The notes under the pieces are model-generated. The model had not been told where the DNA came from. It worked only from the letters and a program-made list of their open reading frames with translations, and ran no database searches. This document shows, piece by piece, positions 1 to 7,859 of a DNA stretch of 64,000 nucleotides. This DNA is from Rhodobacter maris. GTDB taxonomy: Bacteria; Pseudomonadota; Alphaproteobacteria; Rhodobacterales; Rhodobacteraceae. Both the position numbers and the translations under genes were made by a program. Each line of letters begins with the position of its first letter. Within the stretch, counting starts at the first letter, position 1. The stretch is taken from positions 1-64,000 of the forward strand of contig NZ_OBMT01000011.1 in assembly GCF_900217815.1 (NCBI RefSeq). The letters run 5' to 3'.

Positions 1-245
1 TCGGCCAGTAGCGGCGCGATACCCGCGGCAAAGGCCTTGAGCCAGTCGCGCGAGGGGTGGTTGCGGCTGTCGGGGCTGCGGGCATGGCACCCGCCGCGGT
101 GCAGCGTGGTGTTCTCGCCGTCCATCTTTTCAGTGATCACCAGATCGTCGCAGATCAGCCCCTCGAGCGAGGTCATGATCTTGTCATCGCTGCTGGCGCC
201 GGGCGAGATCGGCAAATGAAAGGTGCGGCCATATTTCTTCGTCAT
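1..245 (-). CDS. RNA ligase family protein (partial, 3' end outside window)
   Basis: Reading leftward from the ATG at 243-245, an open frame runs off the window after 81 codons. It contains EKMDGENT at about residues 42-49, the K-x-DG-x-N nucleotidyl-transferase motif of ATP-dependent RNA ligases, whose lysine would be adenylated. A histidine/arginine-rich stretch (HARSPDSRNHPSRDW) follows, as in bacterial stand-alone RNA ligase-family proteins. Expected role: sealing of broken RNA, such as nicked tRNA. Only the N-terminal third is visible, so the C-terminal motifs cannot be checked. The adjacent minus-strand genes are small membrane proteins with no evident RNA-repair role. Confidence 0.7.
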   Translation of the reverse strand, partial: MTKKYGRTFHLPISPGASSDDKIMTSLEGLICDDLVITEKMDGENTTLHRGGCHARSPDSRNHPSRDWLKAFAAGIAPLLA

Positions 246-286
246 GCGGCGAGAGTATCCGGATGCCACGAGGGCGGAAAGAGGCC

Positions 287-562
287 TCAGAACGGCGCGA
301 GCGTGGCAAGGAACCCCGGTTCGGGGGTGCATTCGCTTCCCGTGCGCTCGGTCAGCCAGTCGGGATGGGGTCGCGGGGTGAAGTAGACGGTGCGGGTGGT
401 GTAAAGCGGGAGCCCGCGCAAGTCTGCCCAGCTTTGAAGCGCGCCCTGCTCCCCGTGGCGCGCGATGAAATAGGGATGGCCCGCCGCAATTTGCAGCACC
501 GAAACCGCGGCGGCGGGGACCGTCGCGAGCGCCCAAAGGACCATGAGCGTCGGAAAGGTCAT
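287..562 (-). CDS. hypothetical small membrane-anchored protein
   Basis: Open frame of 91 codons from the ATG at 562. A TTG at 586 would add eight residues, and a stop lies just upstream of that. The first 25 residues or so form one hydrophobic segment (LMVLWALATVPAAAVSVL). A polar tail rich in Pro, Arg and Tyr follows (YTTRTVYFTPRPHPDW). No family was recognised. It lies 41 bp downstream of another minus-strand small membrane reading frame and may share its transcript. It is supported only by the open frame and the plausible signal-anchor, so it could be spurious. Confidence 0.38.
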   Translation of the reverse strand: MTFPTLMVLWALATVPAAAVSVLQIAAGHPYFIARHGEQGALQSWADLRGLPLYTTRTVYFTPRPHPDWLTERTGSECTPEPGFLATLAPF

Positions 563-602
563 CAGCAAGGCCGCGCACGACGGCAAGGGTCCGCATCAGG
601 CC

Positions 603-781
603 CTAGAGGAAGGCAAGGGCCGACCCGCCATCGATCATCGCGGCAACCGCCGCGGCGATGAAGCCGGGACGCGCGGCCCGTGCAACAAAGACAGCGGCGT
701 CAGATCGGCATAGCCCGCGGCGATCAGCCCGGCCATGGGAAGGAGGATCCATCCCGTTCGGGGCGGCAGGGGAGTGGTCAC
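603..781 (-). pseudogene. possible frameshifted small membrane protein gene
   Basis: A GTG at 779-781 overlaps the stop of the upstream membrane gene. It opens a frame with a hydrophobic stretch (GWILLPMAGLIAAGYADL), then turns into Arg/Pro-rich low-quality sequence and stops at 635. The next frame over carries a protein-like hydrophobic continuation (PGFIAAAVAAMIDGGSALAF) ending at a TAG at 603. Joining the two by one frameshift near 690-715 would give a two-helix protein of about 60 residues. Whether this is true decay, a sequencing error or coincidence cannot be decided here. Confidence 0.3.
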
Positions 782-1149
782 AGCAGCGTGAGCCCGGCAA
801 AGGCGGTTGCGCCGCACAGCGTCCAAAGATCGAAGGCAAGCATCGGATAGAGGGCGAAAATCGGCCAAGCTGGCACGAAGCGGGGCGCGGCTCCCTCGGC
901 GGCGATCAGGCGGCGGATGCGCAAGCCGCACCAGAGCCCGACCGCCGCGGGCAGGATGAGAAGCATCTGTCGATTGAACGCCATGAAGGCCGCCATCGCC
1001 GGGAAGATCAGGAAGAAATGCGGGATCAGGCGGCGGAGCTCCGCCTCGGCGATGCGTCCGAACCGACGATAAAGCGGCGGAAATCCGATCCAGAGTTGCA
1101 GAGTAAGGATCAGAAAAGCCATCCCGAAGATCAGGGCTGTCCCGAACAT
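778..1149 (-). CDS. hypothetical multi-pass membrane protein
   Basis: Protein of 123 residues from the ATG at 1149; the open frame extends further upstream but that extension is not protein-like. Three or four hydrophobic segments are visible: ALIFGMAFLILTLQLWIG near the N-terminus, FFLIFPAMAAFMAF, LLILPAAVGLWCGL and a C-terminal AFDLWTLCGATAFAGLTLL. Short arginine-rich cytoplasmic loops separate them. No domain family was recognised. It is the first gene of a minus-strand run of small membrane reading frames and is divergent from the DUF4173-like gene. Confidence 0.6.
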   Translation of the reverse strand: MFGTALIFGMAFLILTLQLWIGFPPLYRRFGRIAEAELRRLIPHFFLIFPAMAAFMAFNRQMLLILPAAVGLWCGLRIRRLIAAEGAAPRFVPAWPIFALYPMLAFDLWTLCGATAFAGLTLL

Positions 1150-1480
1150 TGCGCAACTTCCTCTCGGTTGTGGGTATTGAGTCCTTTCATGCCCCGCGCC
1201 AAGGGGCAATGCGGCTGATGCGGTCGCGGAAAGGCTTGGCCCCGGGTATCGGCTTGCCACGTCGCGGCAGACGGCCCCTTGACTGTGTCGCGGGTCTTTC
1301 CGGGGCTGTCATCGGGGCGTTATGTGCGGCGCTTCATTAAAATCGCACCTGCGTGGAACTCTATCCCGGTTGAGTACCGTGGGCGCGCGCAACCGCTCTG
1401 CACGACATCTGCACCTCCTGCACGCAGCACCTGCACACGCGCCGACGCAAGATCCCGCAAACAGGTTGCGGAGCCAGATC
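1150..1480. other. 331-bp divergent intergenic region
   Basis: No gene is supported here. The region separates the minus-strand membrane protein from the plus-strand DUF4173/two-component operon, so it should hold both promoters. A TTGACT hexamer at 1278-1283 could be a -35 element, but no good -10 sits at the right distance. A short AT-rich patch (CATTAAAAT) lies near 1336. The clearest structure is the CTGCAC repeat array at 1398-1436. Confidence 0.5.
1398..1436 (+). promoter_or_regulatory. four CTGCAC direct repeats, candidate operator
   Basis: CTGCAC occurs at 1398, 1409, 1418 and 1431, so start-to-start distances are 11, 9 and 13 bp, close to one helical turn each. The array ends 44 bp before the ATG of the operon that encodes an OmpR-family regulator. 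Proteins of that family typically bind tandem repeats about 11 bp apart. Autoregulation by the downstream regulator is an inference. Confidence 0.4.
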
Positions 1481-2968
1481 ATGACACAGCCCCTTCTTAT
1501 TCCCGGATTGCCCCGGTCGCTTGCGCGTGACGGCTGGTGGCTCGATGCGCCGGTCGCCGGCCCGCCCGATGTGCCGCCGGGCGAGGCCCGGGCCACCCGA
1601 GGCCCGCATTGGGCCGGGCTGGCGGGTTTGGTCGCGCTGGCGGATCTGTTGTTCTGGCATCACGCCCCCGGCCTGTCGCTGGCACTCTTTGCTTTTGCGA
1701 TCCTTGGCGTGGCCGCAGCCGGATGCGGTCGGCTGTCGGCGCGGCCTTTGGTGCTGCTTGTGCTTGCCGCGGCGCCGGTGGTCGAGCATCTGCAGGCGCT
1801 TTCGTTCGCCTGTCTCGGCCTTGGGCTGGCGGGGTCACTGGTCTGGTTGCGCCGCCCCGAGGCCGGAACGACCGAGATGCTGGCCTTGGCGGCAGCCTTT
1901 CTGCGCCACCTGCCCGGGCATTGGCTGGCGCCGCTCCTGCCACGCGCAGGCGTGTTGGCGCGCATCACCCGCCCCTCCCGCGCCAGCCAGAGCGCGCGCA
2001 AGGCGCTGCGCGACTGGGCCTTCCCGTTGGCCGGAAGCCTTGTGTTTCTGGGGCTCTTGATGCAGGCGAACCCGGTGCTGACACAGATGCTGGCGCTTGA
2101 CCTCGACCTTTGGTCGGCGCTTTCGCGCGCGGCGTTCTGGGGCGCGGCGGCCCTGTTTGTCGCCCCCCTGCTGTCCCCCGAGCTGCCCGCCCCCGTGCCG
2201 CTCTCGCCCATCGCCTTGCCCGGGGCCGCCCGCCTTGGCCTCAACCCGCGCTCGGTGCTGCGCGCGCTTGTCCTTTTCAACGCGCTGATCGCGCTGCAAT
2301 CGGTCACCGACCTGTCGATCCTCGTCTTTGGCGCCGCCCTGCCCGAGGGGATGAGCCTCGCCGAATACGCCCATCGCGGCGCCTATCCGCTTTTGGCGAC
2401 GGCCCTTCTGGCGGGGGCGTTCGCGCTGGCGGCGCAGCCGTTCCTGCATGAACATCGCGCGATCCGGCCACTACTGCTGCTGTGGCTGGGGCAAAACATG
2501 GTGCTCTGCGGCGCGGCGATGCTGCGACTGGAGCATTACATCGACACCTTCGGGCTGACCTATCTGCGGCTTTACGCCCAGATCTGGATGGGCCTTGTGG
2601 CGATCGGGCTTGGCCTTGTCGCGGTGCAGACCCTGCGCGGGCGCAATGCCGCATGGCTTTTGACACGCTGTGCGGCGCTTGGCCTTGGCACACTCTATCT
2701 CTGCGCCTTCGTCAATTTCGCGCAGATCATTGCGGCGCAGAACCTGGCCCGGGCCAACCCCGATACCGACTATATCTGTTCGCTCGGGCCGATGGCACAT
2801 GGCGCGCTTCTGGATGCCGCGCGGGCGAACCCCGGGCTGCGCATCGAGTCCCGCCCCTGCGCCATCTGGGTCCCGCCCCAAACCCCCGGCTGGCGGGAAT
2901 GGGGGGTCCGTTCCTGGCGCGTCGCCCGCTACAGTGCCGCCATGACCACACCGGAGCGGACCGAATGA
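1481..2968 (+). CDS. DUF4173 (DUF4153-like) domain membrane protein
   Basis: Polytopic membrane protein of 495 residues. The ATG at 1481 was chosen because upstream in-frame codons do not look coding. Roughly eleven hydrophobic segments are visible between residues 45 and 440. The central block SLAEYAHRGAYPLLATALL and the following LRLYAQIWMG are typical of the DUF4173 family. The C-terminal 60 residues are soluble. The function of the family is unknown. The stop overlaps the start of the response regulator by 4 bp (ATGA), so the protein is probably co-translated with the two-component system and may act as its sensor partner or target. Confidence 0.8.
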   Translation: MTQPLLIPGLPRSLARDGWWLDAPVAGPPDVPPGEARATRGPHWAGLAGLVALADLLFWHHAPGLSLALFAFAILGVAAAGCGRLSARPLVLLVLAAAPVVEHLQALSFACLGLGLAGSLVWLRRPEAGTTEMLALAAAFLRHLPGHWLAPLLPRAGVLARITRPSRASQSARKALRDWAFPLAGSLVFLGLLMQANPVLTQMLALDLDLWSALSRAAFWGAAALFVAPLLSPELPAPVPLSPIALPGAARLGLNPRSVLRALVLFNALIALQSVTDLSILVFGAALPEGMSLAEYAHRGAYPLLATALLAGAFALAAQPFLHEHRAIRPLLLLWLGQNMVLCGAAMLRLEHYIDTFGLTYLRLYAQIWMGLVAIGLGLVAVQTLRGRNAAWLLTRCAALGLGTLYLCAFVNFAQIIAAQNLARANPDTDYICSLGPMAHGALLDAARANPGLRIESRPCAIWVPPQTPGWREWGVRSWRVARYSAAMTTPERTE

Positions 2969-3642
2969 AGATCCTGATCGTCGATGACGATCCGCGCCTG
3001 CGCGATCTGGTGCGGATCGCGCTCGAACGGGCGGGTTTTGCCACCCTGACCGCCGCCGAGGGCGCCAGCGCGCTGATCCATGCCCGGCGCGAGGCCCCCG
3101 ATCTGATCGTGCTCGACATCGGCCTGCCGGAGCTGGACGGGTTCGAGGTCTGTCGTCGTATCCGCGCCACATCCGACGTGCCGATCCTGTTTCTGACCGC
3201 GCGCGACGACGAGATCGACCGCATCGTCGGGCTGGAACTGGGCGCGGACGACTATGTGACGAAACCCTTCAGCCCACGCGAACTGGTGGCGCGGGTGCGC
3301 GCGATCCTCAAGCGCGCGGGGCGCGGCGCGGCCAGCCCGGAAACGCTTGCCCATGGCAAGATCGCGCTCGATCTGCGGGCGCGGGTCTGCCGGGTGGCGG
3401 GGGCGGATCTGGCGCTGACCGCGACCGAATTCGACATCCCTGCGCGGCTTCTGGCCGAGCCGGACCGGCTCGTCCCGCGGCCCGCGCCGATCGCGGCGCT
3501 TTGGGGGGCGCAAAGCGCGGTCTCGGACCGCACCTTCGACAGCCACCTGCGCAACCTGCGCCGCAAACTCTCCGAGGCGGGCTGCGAAAGTGCCATCGAG
3601 ACGGTCCATGGGCAGGGCATGCGGCTTGGGGCCTGCACATGA
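2965..3642 (+). CDS. OmpR/PhoB-family response regulator
   Basis: Protein of 225 residues. The N-terminal receiver domain has the acidic pocket D7-D9, the phospho-acceptor D51 in VLDIGLPELDG, and the conserved Lys in YVTKPFSPREL near residue 100. A C-terminal winged-helix domain (about 130-222) contains TATEFDIPARLLAEP and SHLRNLRRKL. Within it, the usual TxxEFxLLxxL is altered to FDIPARLL, so the first helix is slightly atypical. The gene overlaps the preceding membrane-protein gene and the following kinase gene by 4 bp each. It is a DNA-binding transcription regulator activated by the neighbouring kinase. Confidence 0.9.
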   Translation: MKILIVDDDPRLRDLVRIALERAGFATLTAAEGASALIHARREAPDLIVLDIGLPELDGFEVCRRIRATSDVPILFLTARDDEIDRIVGLELGADDYVTKPFSPRELVARVRAILKRAGRGAASPETLAHGKIALDLRARVCRVAGADLALTATEFDIPARLLAEPDRLVPRPAPIAALWGAQSAVSDRTFDSHLRNLRRKLSEAGCESAIETVHGQGMRLGACT

Positions 3643-4613
3643 CCCGGCGCTGGCGGCCGTCGCTCGCCTTCGTGCTGGGCGGTGCGCTGGCGGGGACGCT
3701 GGCACTGTCCTTCATCGGGCTGGTGGCGCTGCGCTATCTGGGGCCAATCCTCGGCTTCAAAGTGGCGGCGGCGGGTCTGGGGTTGACGATCACCGCCGCG
3801 ACGGCGGGGCTGGGCTGGCTGCTCTTGCGGCTGCTGCTGCGCCCGATCCGCGCGCTCGAAGCCTATGCACGGGCGCAGGAAAGCGGTGCCGATGCTCCCC
3901 CTCCGCGCCATTTCGGCACGCGCGAAACCGCGGCGACAGCGGTGCGTGTGATCGCCATGGCCGAGGCGGCGCGGGACCGCGAGGCGACGATCCGCGCCTT
4001 TACCGACCATGTCACGCATGAGCTGAAACCCCCCGTCGCGGCGATCCGGGCGGCGGCGGAACTCATGCAGGACGGCGGCGCCCTGACGCCCGAAGATGCC
4101 CGGTTGCTCGGCGAGATCGACGGCGCCAGAGTGCAGATCGAGGCGCAACTGACCGCGCTGCGCCGCGCCGCGCAGGCCCGCGAGCTGCGCCATCTGGGCC
4201 AATCGCGGCTGGCCGATCTGCTTCCAACGTTGCGGGTCGATTTCCCGGCGCTGCAGATCACGGCCTCGGGCGACACCCTGACCCTGCCGATCGCCGCTGC
4301 GGGACTGCAGATCGTGCTGGCGCAGCTGCTGCGCAATGCCGCCGAACATGGGGCTGGGCGGGTGCAGCTCGAAGCCGCCCTGACACCGGAGGGCGTGTCG
4401 CTCGACATCACCGACGATGGCTGCGGCATCTCGAAGGGGAACGAGGCGCGGGTGTTCGAGCCTTTTTTCACCACGCGGCGGGCGTCGGGCGGTACCGGCA
4501 TGGGCCTTGCGGTCGTGCGCAACCTTTTGTCTGCACATCGCGCCGGGATCACGCTCTGCACCGGTCAACCCACCCGGTTCCGCATTCTCTTTGGCGGAGC
4601 CGCAACCTATTGA
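3639..4613 (+). CDS. sensor histidine kinase
   Basis: Protein of 324 residues. Two transmembrane helices (about 9-31 and 42-66) are separated by only about ten residues, so there is no periplasmic sensor domain. A HAMP-like linker and a HisKA dimerisation helix follow, with phospho-acceptor H127 in FTDHVTHELKPP. The HATPase_c domain has an N-box (LRNAAEHG, 231-238), G1 (DDGCGI, 259-264) and G2 (GTGMGL, 285-290). It is the last gene of the operon and phosphorylates the upstream regulator. The signal may be sensed within the membrane or through the DUF4173-like protein. Confidence 0.9.
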   Translation: MTRRWRPSLAFVLGGALAGTLALSFIGLVALRYLGPILGFKVAAAGLGLTITAATAGLGWLLLRLLLRPIRALEAYARAQESGADAPPPRHFGTRETAATAVRVIAMAEAARDREATIRAFTDHVTHELKPPVAAIRAAAELMQDGGALTPEDARLLGEIDGARVQIEAQLTALRRAAQARELRHLGQSRLADLLPTLRVDFPALQITASGDTLTLPIAAAGLQIVLAQLLRNAAEHGAGRVQLEAALTPEGVSLDITDDGCGISKGNEARVFEPFFTTRRASGGTGMGLAVVRNLLSAHRAGITLCTGQPTRFRILFGGAATY

Positions 4614-4631
4614 GGCCGGATTGCACCGCGA

Positions 4632-4738
4632 TCAGCGCGGAGGTTCTCTCAGGGCTGTGCAATCCTCTCGCTGCGGCATGTTCGAGCGATCGCTTCGGCG
4701 GCCTGCGCCGGAAGAGTCGACTGTCGCCTGACGGCCGA
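4632..4738 (-). pseudogene. candidate detached 3' end of the IS-split metallophosphoesterase
   Basis: On the minus strand, an open frame entering at the left IS boundary runs 33 codons to a TGA at 4632-4634, 18 bp from the stop of the kinase gene. CGGCCG occurs on both sides of the IS, at 4732-4737 and 6071-6076. If one copy is removed together with the IS, the phosphoesterase frame on the right continues in frame into this segment. That would restore a C-terminal tail ending in a convergent stop. This is a paper reconstruction only. Confidence 0.35.
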
Positions 4739-4756
4739 GGCTGTGTCAAAACTCGG
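4739..4756 (+). repeat. left terminal inverted repeat of IS
   Basis: Eighteen bases beginning GGCTGTGTC and ending ACTCGG, identical to the reverse complement of 6052-6069. It lies 36 bp upstream of the transposase start codon. Confidence 0.85.
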
Positions 4757-4792
4757 TGGCATGCTATGCTTTCTCGGTAGCGGGAGATCAGC

Positions 4793-5916
4793 ATGGCGGG
4801 GTTCATCGAGGGGGTTCAGCGCAGCCAGACGGTGCTTTTCCCCGAGCGCCTGGAAGACTGGATCGGTGAGGATGATCTTGTTCGCGTCGTCGATTTGTTC
4901 GTCGATGAGCTCGATCTGTCTGCCCTCGGCTTTGAGCGCGCGACCTCTGCGCGCACTGGCCGAACGGGATACCATCCCGCCGTTTTGCTGAAGCTGTTCA
5001 TCTATGGTTATGTGAACCGGATCCCGTCGAGCCGCCGGCTGGAACGGGAAGCAGGGCGCAATGTCGAGGTGATGTGGCTGACCGGCAGGCTGGCGCAAGA
5101 TCACGAGACCATCGCCGAATTCCGCCGCACGAATGGCCGCGCGATCCGCGGGACCTGCGCGCAGTTCGTGGAGCTTTGCCGCCGGATCGGGGTGCTCAAG
5201 GGCGATTGCGTTGCCATCGACGGCAGCAAGTTCAAGGCGGTGAACAACCGTGACGGGAGCTTCACGAAGAACAAGATCGCCAACCGCCTCGCCCATCTGG
5301 AGGCCGATGTTGAACGTTATATCAACGAGATGGTCCGCATCGACCGGTAGGAAGACGGCGAGGCCCGGGCCGACAAGGGCTATTTCGGCGGCCCCGAGAT
5401 TCTCGCCTGCCATAAGGCGGGCATCACCACGACCGTGCCGCGACCGGCCACCTCGGGCAATACGGCCAAAGGCATGTATGTGAAGGCCGATTTCGCCTAC
5501 GATCCGGAATGCGATGTCTATGTCTGCCCGGCCGGTGAAGACCTGATCTATCGCACCATCACCGAGGAGCGCGGTGTTCAGGTCCGGCGATACTGGAACA
5601 ACGAATGCCAGACCTGCCCGCTGTGAAACCGTTGCACCACAGGCACGGAACGCCGCATCACCCGATGGGAGCATGCGCATCTGATCGACGCGATGCGAGA
5701 AAGGCTGAGCCGGGACACCGATCCGATGACCCTTCGCCGCTGCACCGTCGAACACCCCTTCGACACGATCAAGGGCTGGATGGGCACACGCATTTTCTGA
5801 CCCGCGGGCTGAAGAATGTCCGCACCGAGATGGCCCTGAACGTCATGGCCTACAACATCAAGCGGGTGATCTCCCTGATCGGCATCCGGCGCCTGATGCG
5901 GGACATTCCGGCATGA
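4793..5916 (+). pseudogene. IS1182-type transposase remnant
   Basis: The frame starts at the ATG at 4793, and the N-terminal part is intact (HPAVLLKLFIYGYVNRIPSS; first catalytic Asp in VAIDGSKFKAVN). A TAG at 5348-5350 stops it. The sequence then resumes in the same frame at ADKGYFGGPEILACHKAGI, so the roughly 100 residues that normally hold the second catalytic Asp are missing. A TGA interrupts again after NNECQTCPL near 5625. A frameshift near 5790, in the WMG/HFLTR region, moves the end of the DDE domain (TRGLKNVRTEMALNVMAYN) to another frame that ends at 5916. The gene is non-functional. Confidence 0.88.
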
Positions 5917-6051
5917 TCAGGGCTCACCCGCCCCACTTCCGGCGCAGCACTGTCTCCGGCGAGGCCTATCTGGCAGCCACCCGCACGAAAAGAAGATCTG
6001 ACGCCGCCATGCCGAGAAGCACGGAAAATCGCCGCCATGCAGGCCCTGCTT

Positions 6052-6069
6052 CCGAGTTTTGACACAGCC
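6052..6069 (-). repeat. right terminal inverted repeat of IS
   Basis: Eighteen bases (CCGAGT to ACACAGCC) perfectly complementary to the left end at 4739-4756. The host palindrome CGGCCG follows after one base. Confidence 0.85.
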
Positions 6070-6675
6070 GCGGCCGGGTACGTCACCGACCTCCATTCCA
6101 GGGAGCGCCGCGATCTTTCGTGCCCTCGGCTTCACGTCTTTCCAGTGCTCGTGTTTGGGCAAAGACGTTGCGCGCCGGGCGGCCTCTACAATCGTTACGG
6201 GCCGGTAGTCCCAGACATCGACCCCGAGGTTGAGACTGTTGACGCTGCCTTGCCAGTGTCCGTGAACGTGCCCGAACAGGTGCAGCGCGCCTTTCCTCGC
6301 GTTGTTCCACGTCATCATCGGGTACTGGCAGGGCGTGACCGGCAGGGGCGTAGCCGGGTCCGCCACTTCGGCGAGCAGCGACACGCTGTCCCACGGCAGC
6401 GCCTGCGTCAGCGGGTCGTCAGGATTGCCGGTGATCAGGTACCGTCGCGCGCCCGGCAGTTGAGCGAAGAGCGCGAGCAGCCAGTCAGGATCCTTGGCCT
6501 TCGGGTCGAAGGCGAAATCGCCGATGATCCCGAGATCATCTTCGGGCCCGGCCTTCTGCCAGAGCGCCTCGATCAGCGCGGCGTCCATATGCGTGGTGTC
6601 GCGGAACGGGCGCCGGGCGTTGGCATGATGCTCTCATGCCCGAAATGGGGGGGCGGCGGTGTCCAAGAGGGTCAT
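6070..6675 (-). pseudogene. metallophosphoesterase, frameshifted and IS-interrupted
   Basis: The minus-strand reading frame carries calcineurin-like phosphoesterase motifs: LGIIGDFAFD near the front, ITGNPDD in the middle and the metal-binding LFGHVHGHW. The N-terminus is damaged. The conserved HFGHESI motif and the downstream ANARRPFRDTTH lie in different frames separated by one missing base near 6634. Before that, a run of seven C near 6650 and the start region at 6675 (MTLLDT) no longer match a clean family N-terminus. At 6070 the gene is cut by the IS. Before decay it would have encoded a phosphoesterase of about 200 residues. Confidence 0.75.
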
Positions 6676-6813
6676 TGGGTGCTGCTCGTGCGAAGGTCAG
6701 GAGACTTTAGCAGGGAATACTGCACGGGAGAACATATGCCTGCCGGAGAACAATCCTCGGCTAAATTTTTCGTCTAAATACCGTCCAATGGACAAAAGAT
6801 CTGTCACAGTGGA

Positions 6814-6836
6814 CCTGTCAGGTGTCACCTGACAGG
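6814..6836. repeat. perfect 11-bp palindrome with 1-base centre
   Basis: CCTGTCAGGTG (6814-6824), a single T, then CACCTGACAGG (6826-6836). It begins 9 bp past the 3' end of the minus-strand tRNA-Lys gene. As RNA it would make a tight hairpin, but no T-run follows on the minus strand, so it is not a classical terminator. It could aid 3'-end formation of the tRNA precursor or be a protein-binding site. Confidence 0.6.
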
Positions 6837-6844
6837 GAGAGTGA

Positions 6845-6920
6845 TGGTGAGCCGTGCAGGATTCGAACCTGCGACCCGCTGATTAAAAGTCAGCTGCTCT
6901 ACCAACTGAGCTAACGGCCC
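6845..6920 (-). tRNA. tRNA-Lys (anticodon UUU)
   Basis: The minus-strand sequence starts GGGCCGTTAGCTCAGTTGG and folds as a cloverleaf. The acceptor stem GGGCCGT pairs with ACGGCTC (one G-U pair). The anticodon loop CTTTTAA carries anticodon TTT. The T-arm contains GGTTCGAATCC. The discriminator base is A, and the 3' CCA is genome-encoded at 6845-6847. Confidence 0.97.
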
Positions 6921-7025
6921 ATCACTGGAGCGGCTCTCTAAAGGGGTGCGTCGGGGGGGTCAAGGGCGAAAGCGCGAAAAAATCGCGCCACTGGAAAAAA
7001 GCTGGGCAGGGGTGTAGAGGGCGGC

Positions 7026-7859
7026 ATGGACCACGCGCCCCTCTCCCCGGCCAACCTGCGCTTTCTCAAGATGCACGGTCTTGGCAACGATTTTGTGATT
7101 ATCGACGCCCGCAGGGGCGAAAACCCCGTTACGCCTGCGCTCGCGCAGGCGTTGGGCGACCGCCACCGTGGCGTGGGCTTTGATCAGTTGGCGGTGATTT
7201 TGCCGGCGGAGGATGCGGATTTCACGCTGGAATTCTGGAATTCGGATGGCTCGAAGGCCGGCGCCTGCGGCAATGCCACGCGCTGCGTGTCAGACCTGAT
7301 GATGCGCGATCTGGGCCGGGAGGCGGTGACGCTTTTCACCGAACGCGGTCAGCTTTCGGCCTGCCGCCGCGCCGATGGTCTGGTTTCGGTCAATATGGGC
7401 GCCCCGATTCTCGACGCGAAAGCGATTCCCGTTCTGGCGGACCCGATGGCGCTGCCGCGCGCAGGCGCGCCGGTCGCGGTGGGCATGGGCAATCCGCATT
7501 GCATCTATTTTGTCGAAGACGCCGAGGCGGTCGATGTGGCCGGGCTTGGCCCGCAGATCGAGCATGACCCGCTCTTTCCCGCGCGCACCAATGTGGAATT
7601 TGCCGCGCTCGTCGCGCCCGATCATCTGCGGATGCGGGTCTGGGAGCGGGGCGCGGGCATCACGCTTGCCTGCGGCTCGGGCACTTGTGCGACCGCCGTG
7701 GCGGCGCATCTGAAAGGCCTCACGGGGCGGCATGTGATCGTTGATGTTGATGGCGGGCGGCTTGAGATTGACTGGCGCGAGGATGGCGTCTGGATGACCG
7801 GACCGACGGCGATGGTGTTCGAGGCCACGCTCTCGCCCGCCTTTCTGGCCAGCCTATGA
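7026..7859 (+). CDS. dapF: diaminopimelate epimerase
   Basis: Protein of 277 residues that interconverts LL- and meso-diaminopimelate in the lysine and peptidoglycan pathway. The two catalytic cysteines are visible: C81 in [13 protein letters not shown] and C216 in [14 protein letters not shown]. The N-terminal [13 protein letters not shown] and the [10 protein letters not shown] block are also family signatures. The length is typical. It overlaps the start of mtaB by 4 bp (ATGA), so the two are co-translated. This dapF-mtaB order is common in related genomes. The gene starts just beyond the divergent tRNA-Lys. Confidence 0.97.
   Translation: MDHAPLSPANLRFLKMHGLGNDFVIIDARRGENPVTPALAQALGDRHRGVGFDQLAVILPAEDADFTLEFWNSDGSKAGACGNATRCVSDLMMRDLGREAVTLFTERGQLSACRRADGLVSVNMGAPILDAKAIPVLADPMALPRAGAPVAVGMGNPHCIYFVEDAEAVDVAGLGPQIEHDPLFPARTNVEFAALVAPDHLRMRVWERGAGITLACGSGTCATAVAAHLKGLTGRHVIVDVDGGRLEIDWREDGVWMTGPTAMVFEATLSPAFLASL

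Larger units (their letters stand above)
4739..6069 (+). mobile_element. IS1182-family-like insertion sequence, degenerate
   Basis: The element is 1331 bp long and bounded by perfect 18-bp inverted repeats at 4739-4756 and 6052-6069. It encodes remnants of an IS1182-type DDE transposase. It is shorter than intact relatives because of an internal deletion and carries in-frame stops and a frameshift, so it cannot move by itself. The palindrome CGGCCG flanks both ends, one base away from each terminus, and may be the duplicated target. It interrupts a metallophosphoesterase gene that lies on the opposite strand. Confidence 0.85.

Noticed and set aside
4649-5755. Minus-strand open frame through the IS element
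   Set aside because: Shadow of the transposase remnant; the transposase motifs are on the plus strand.
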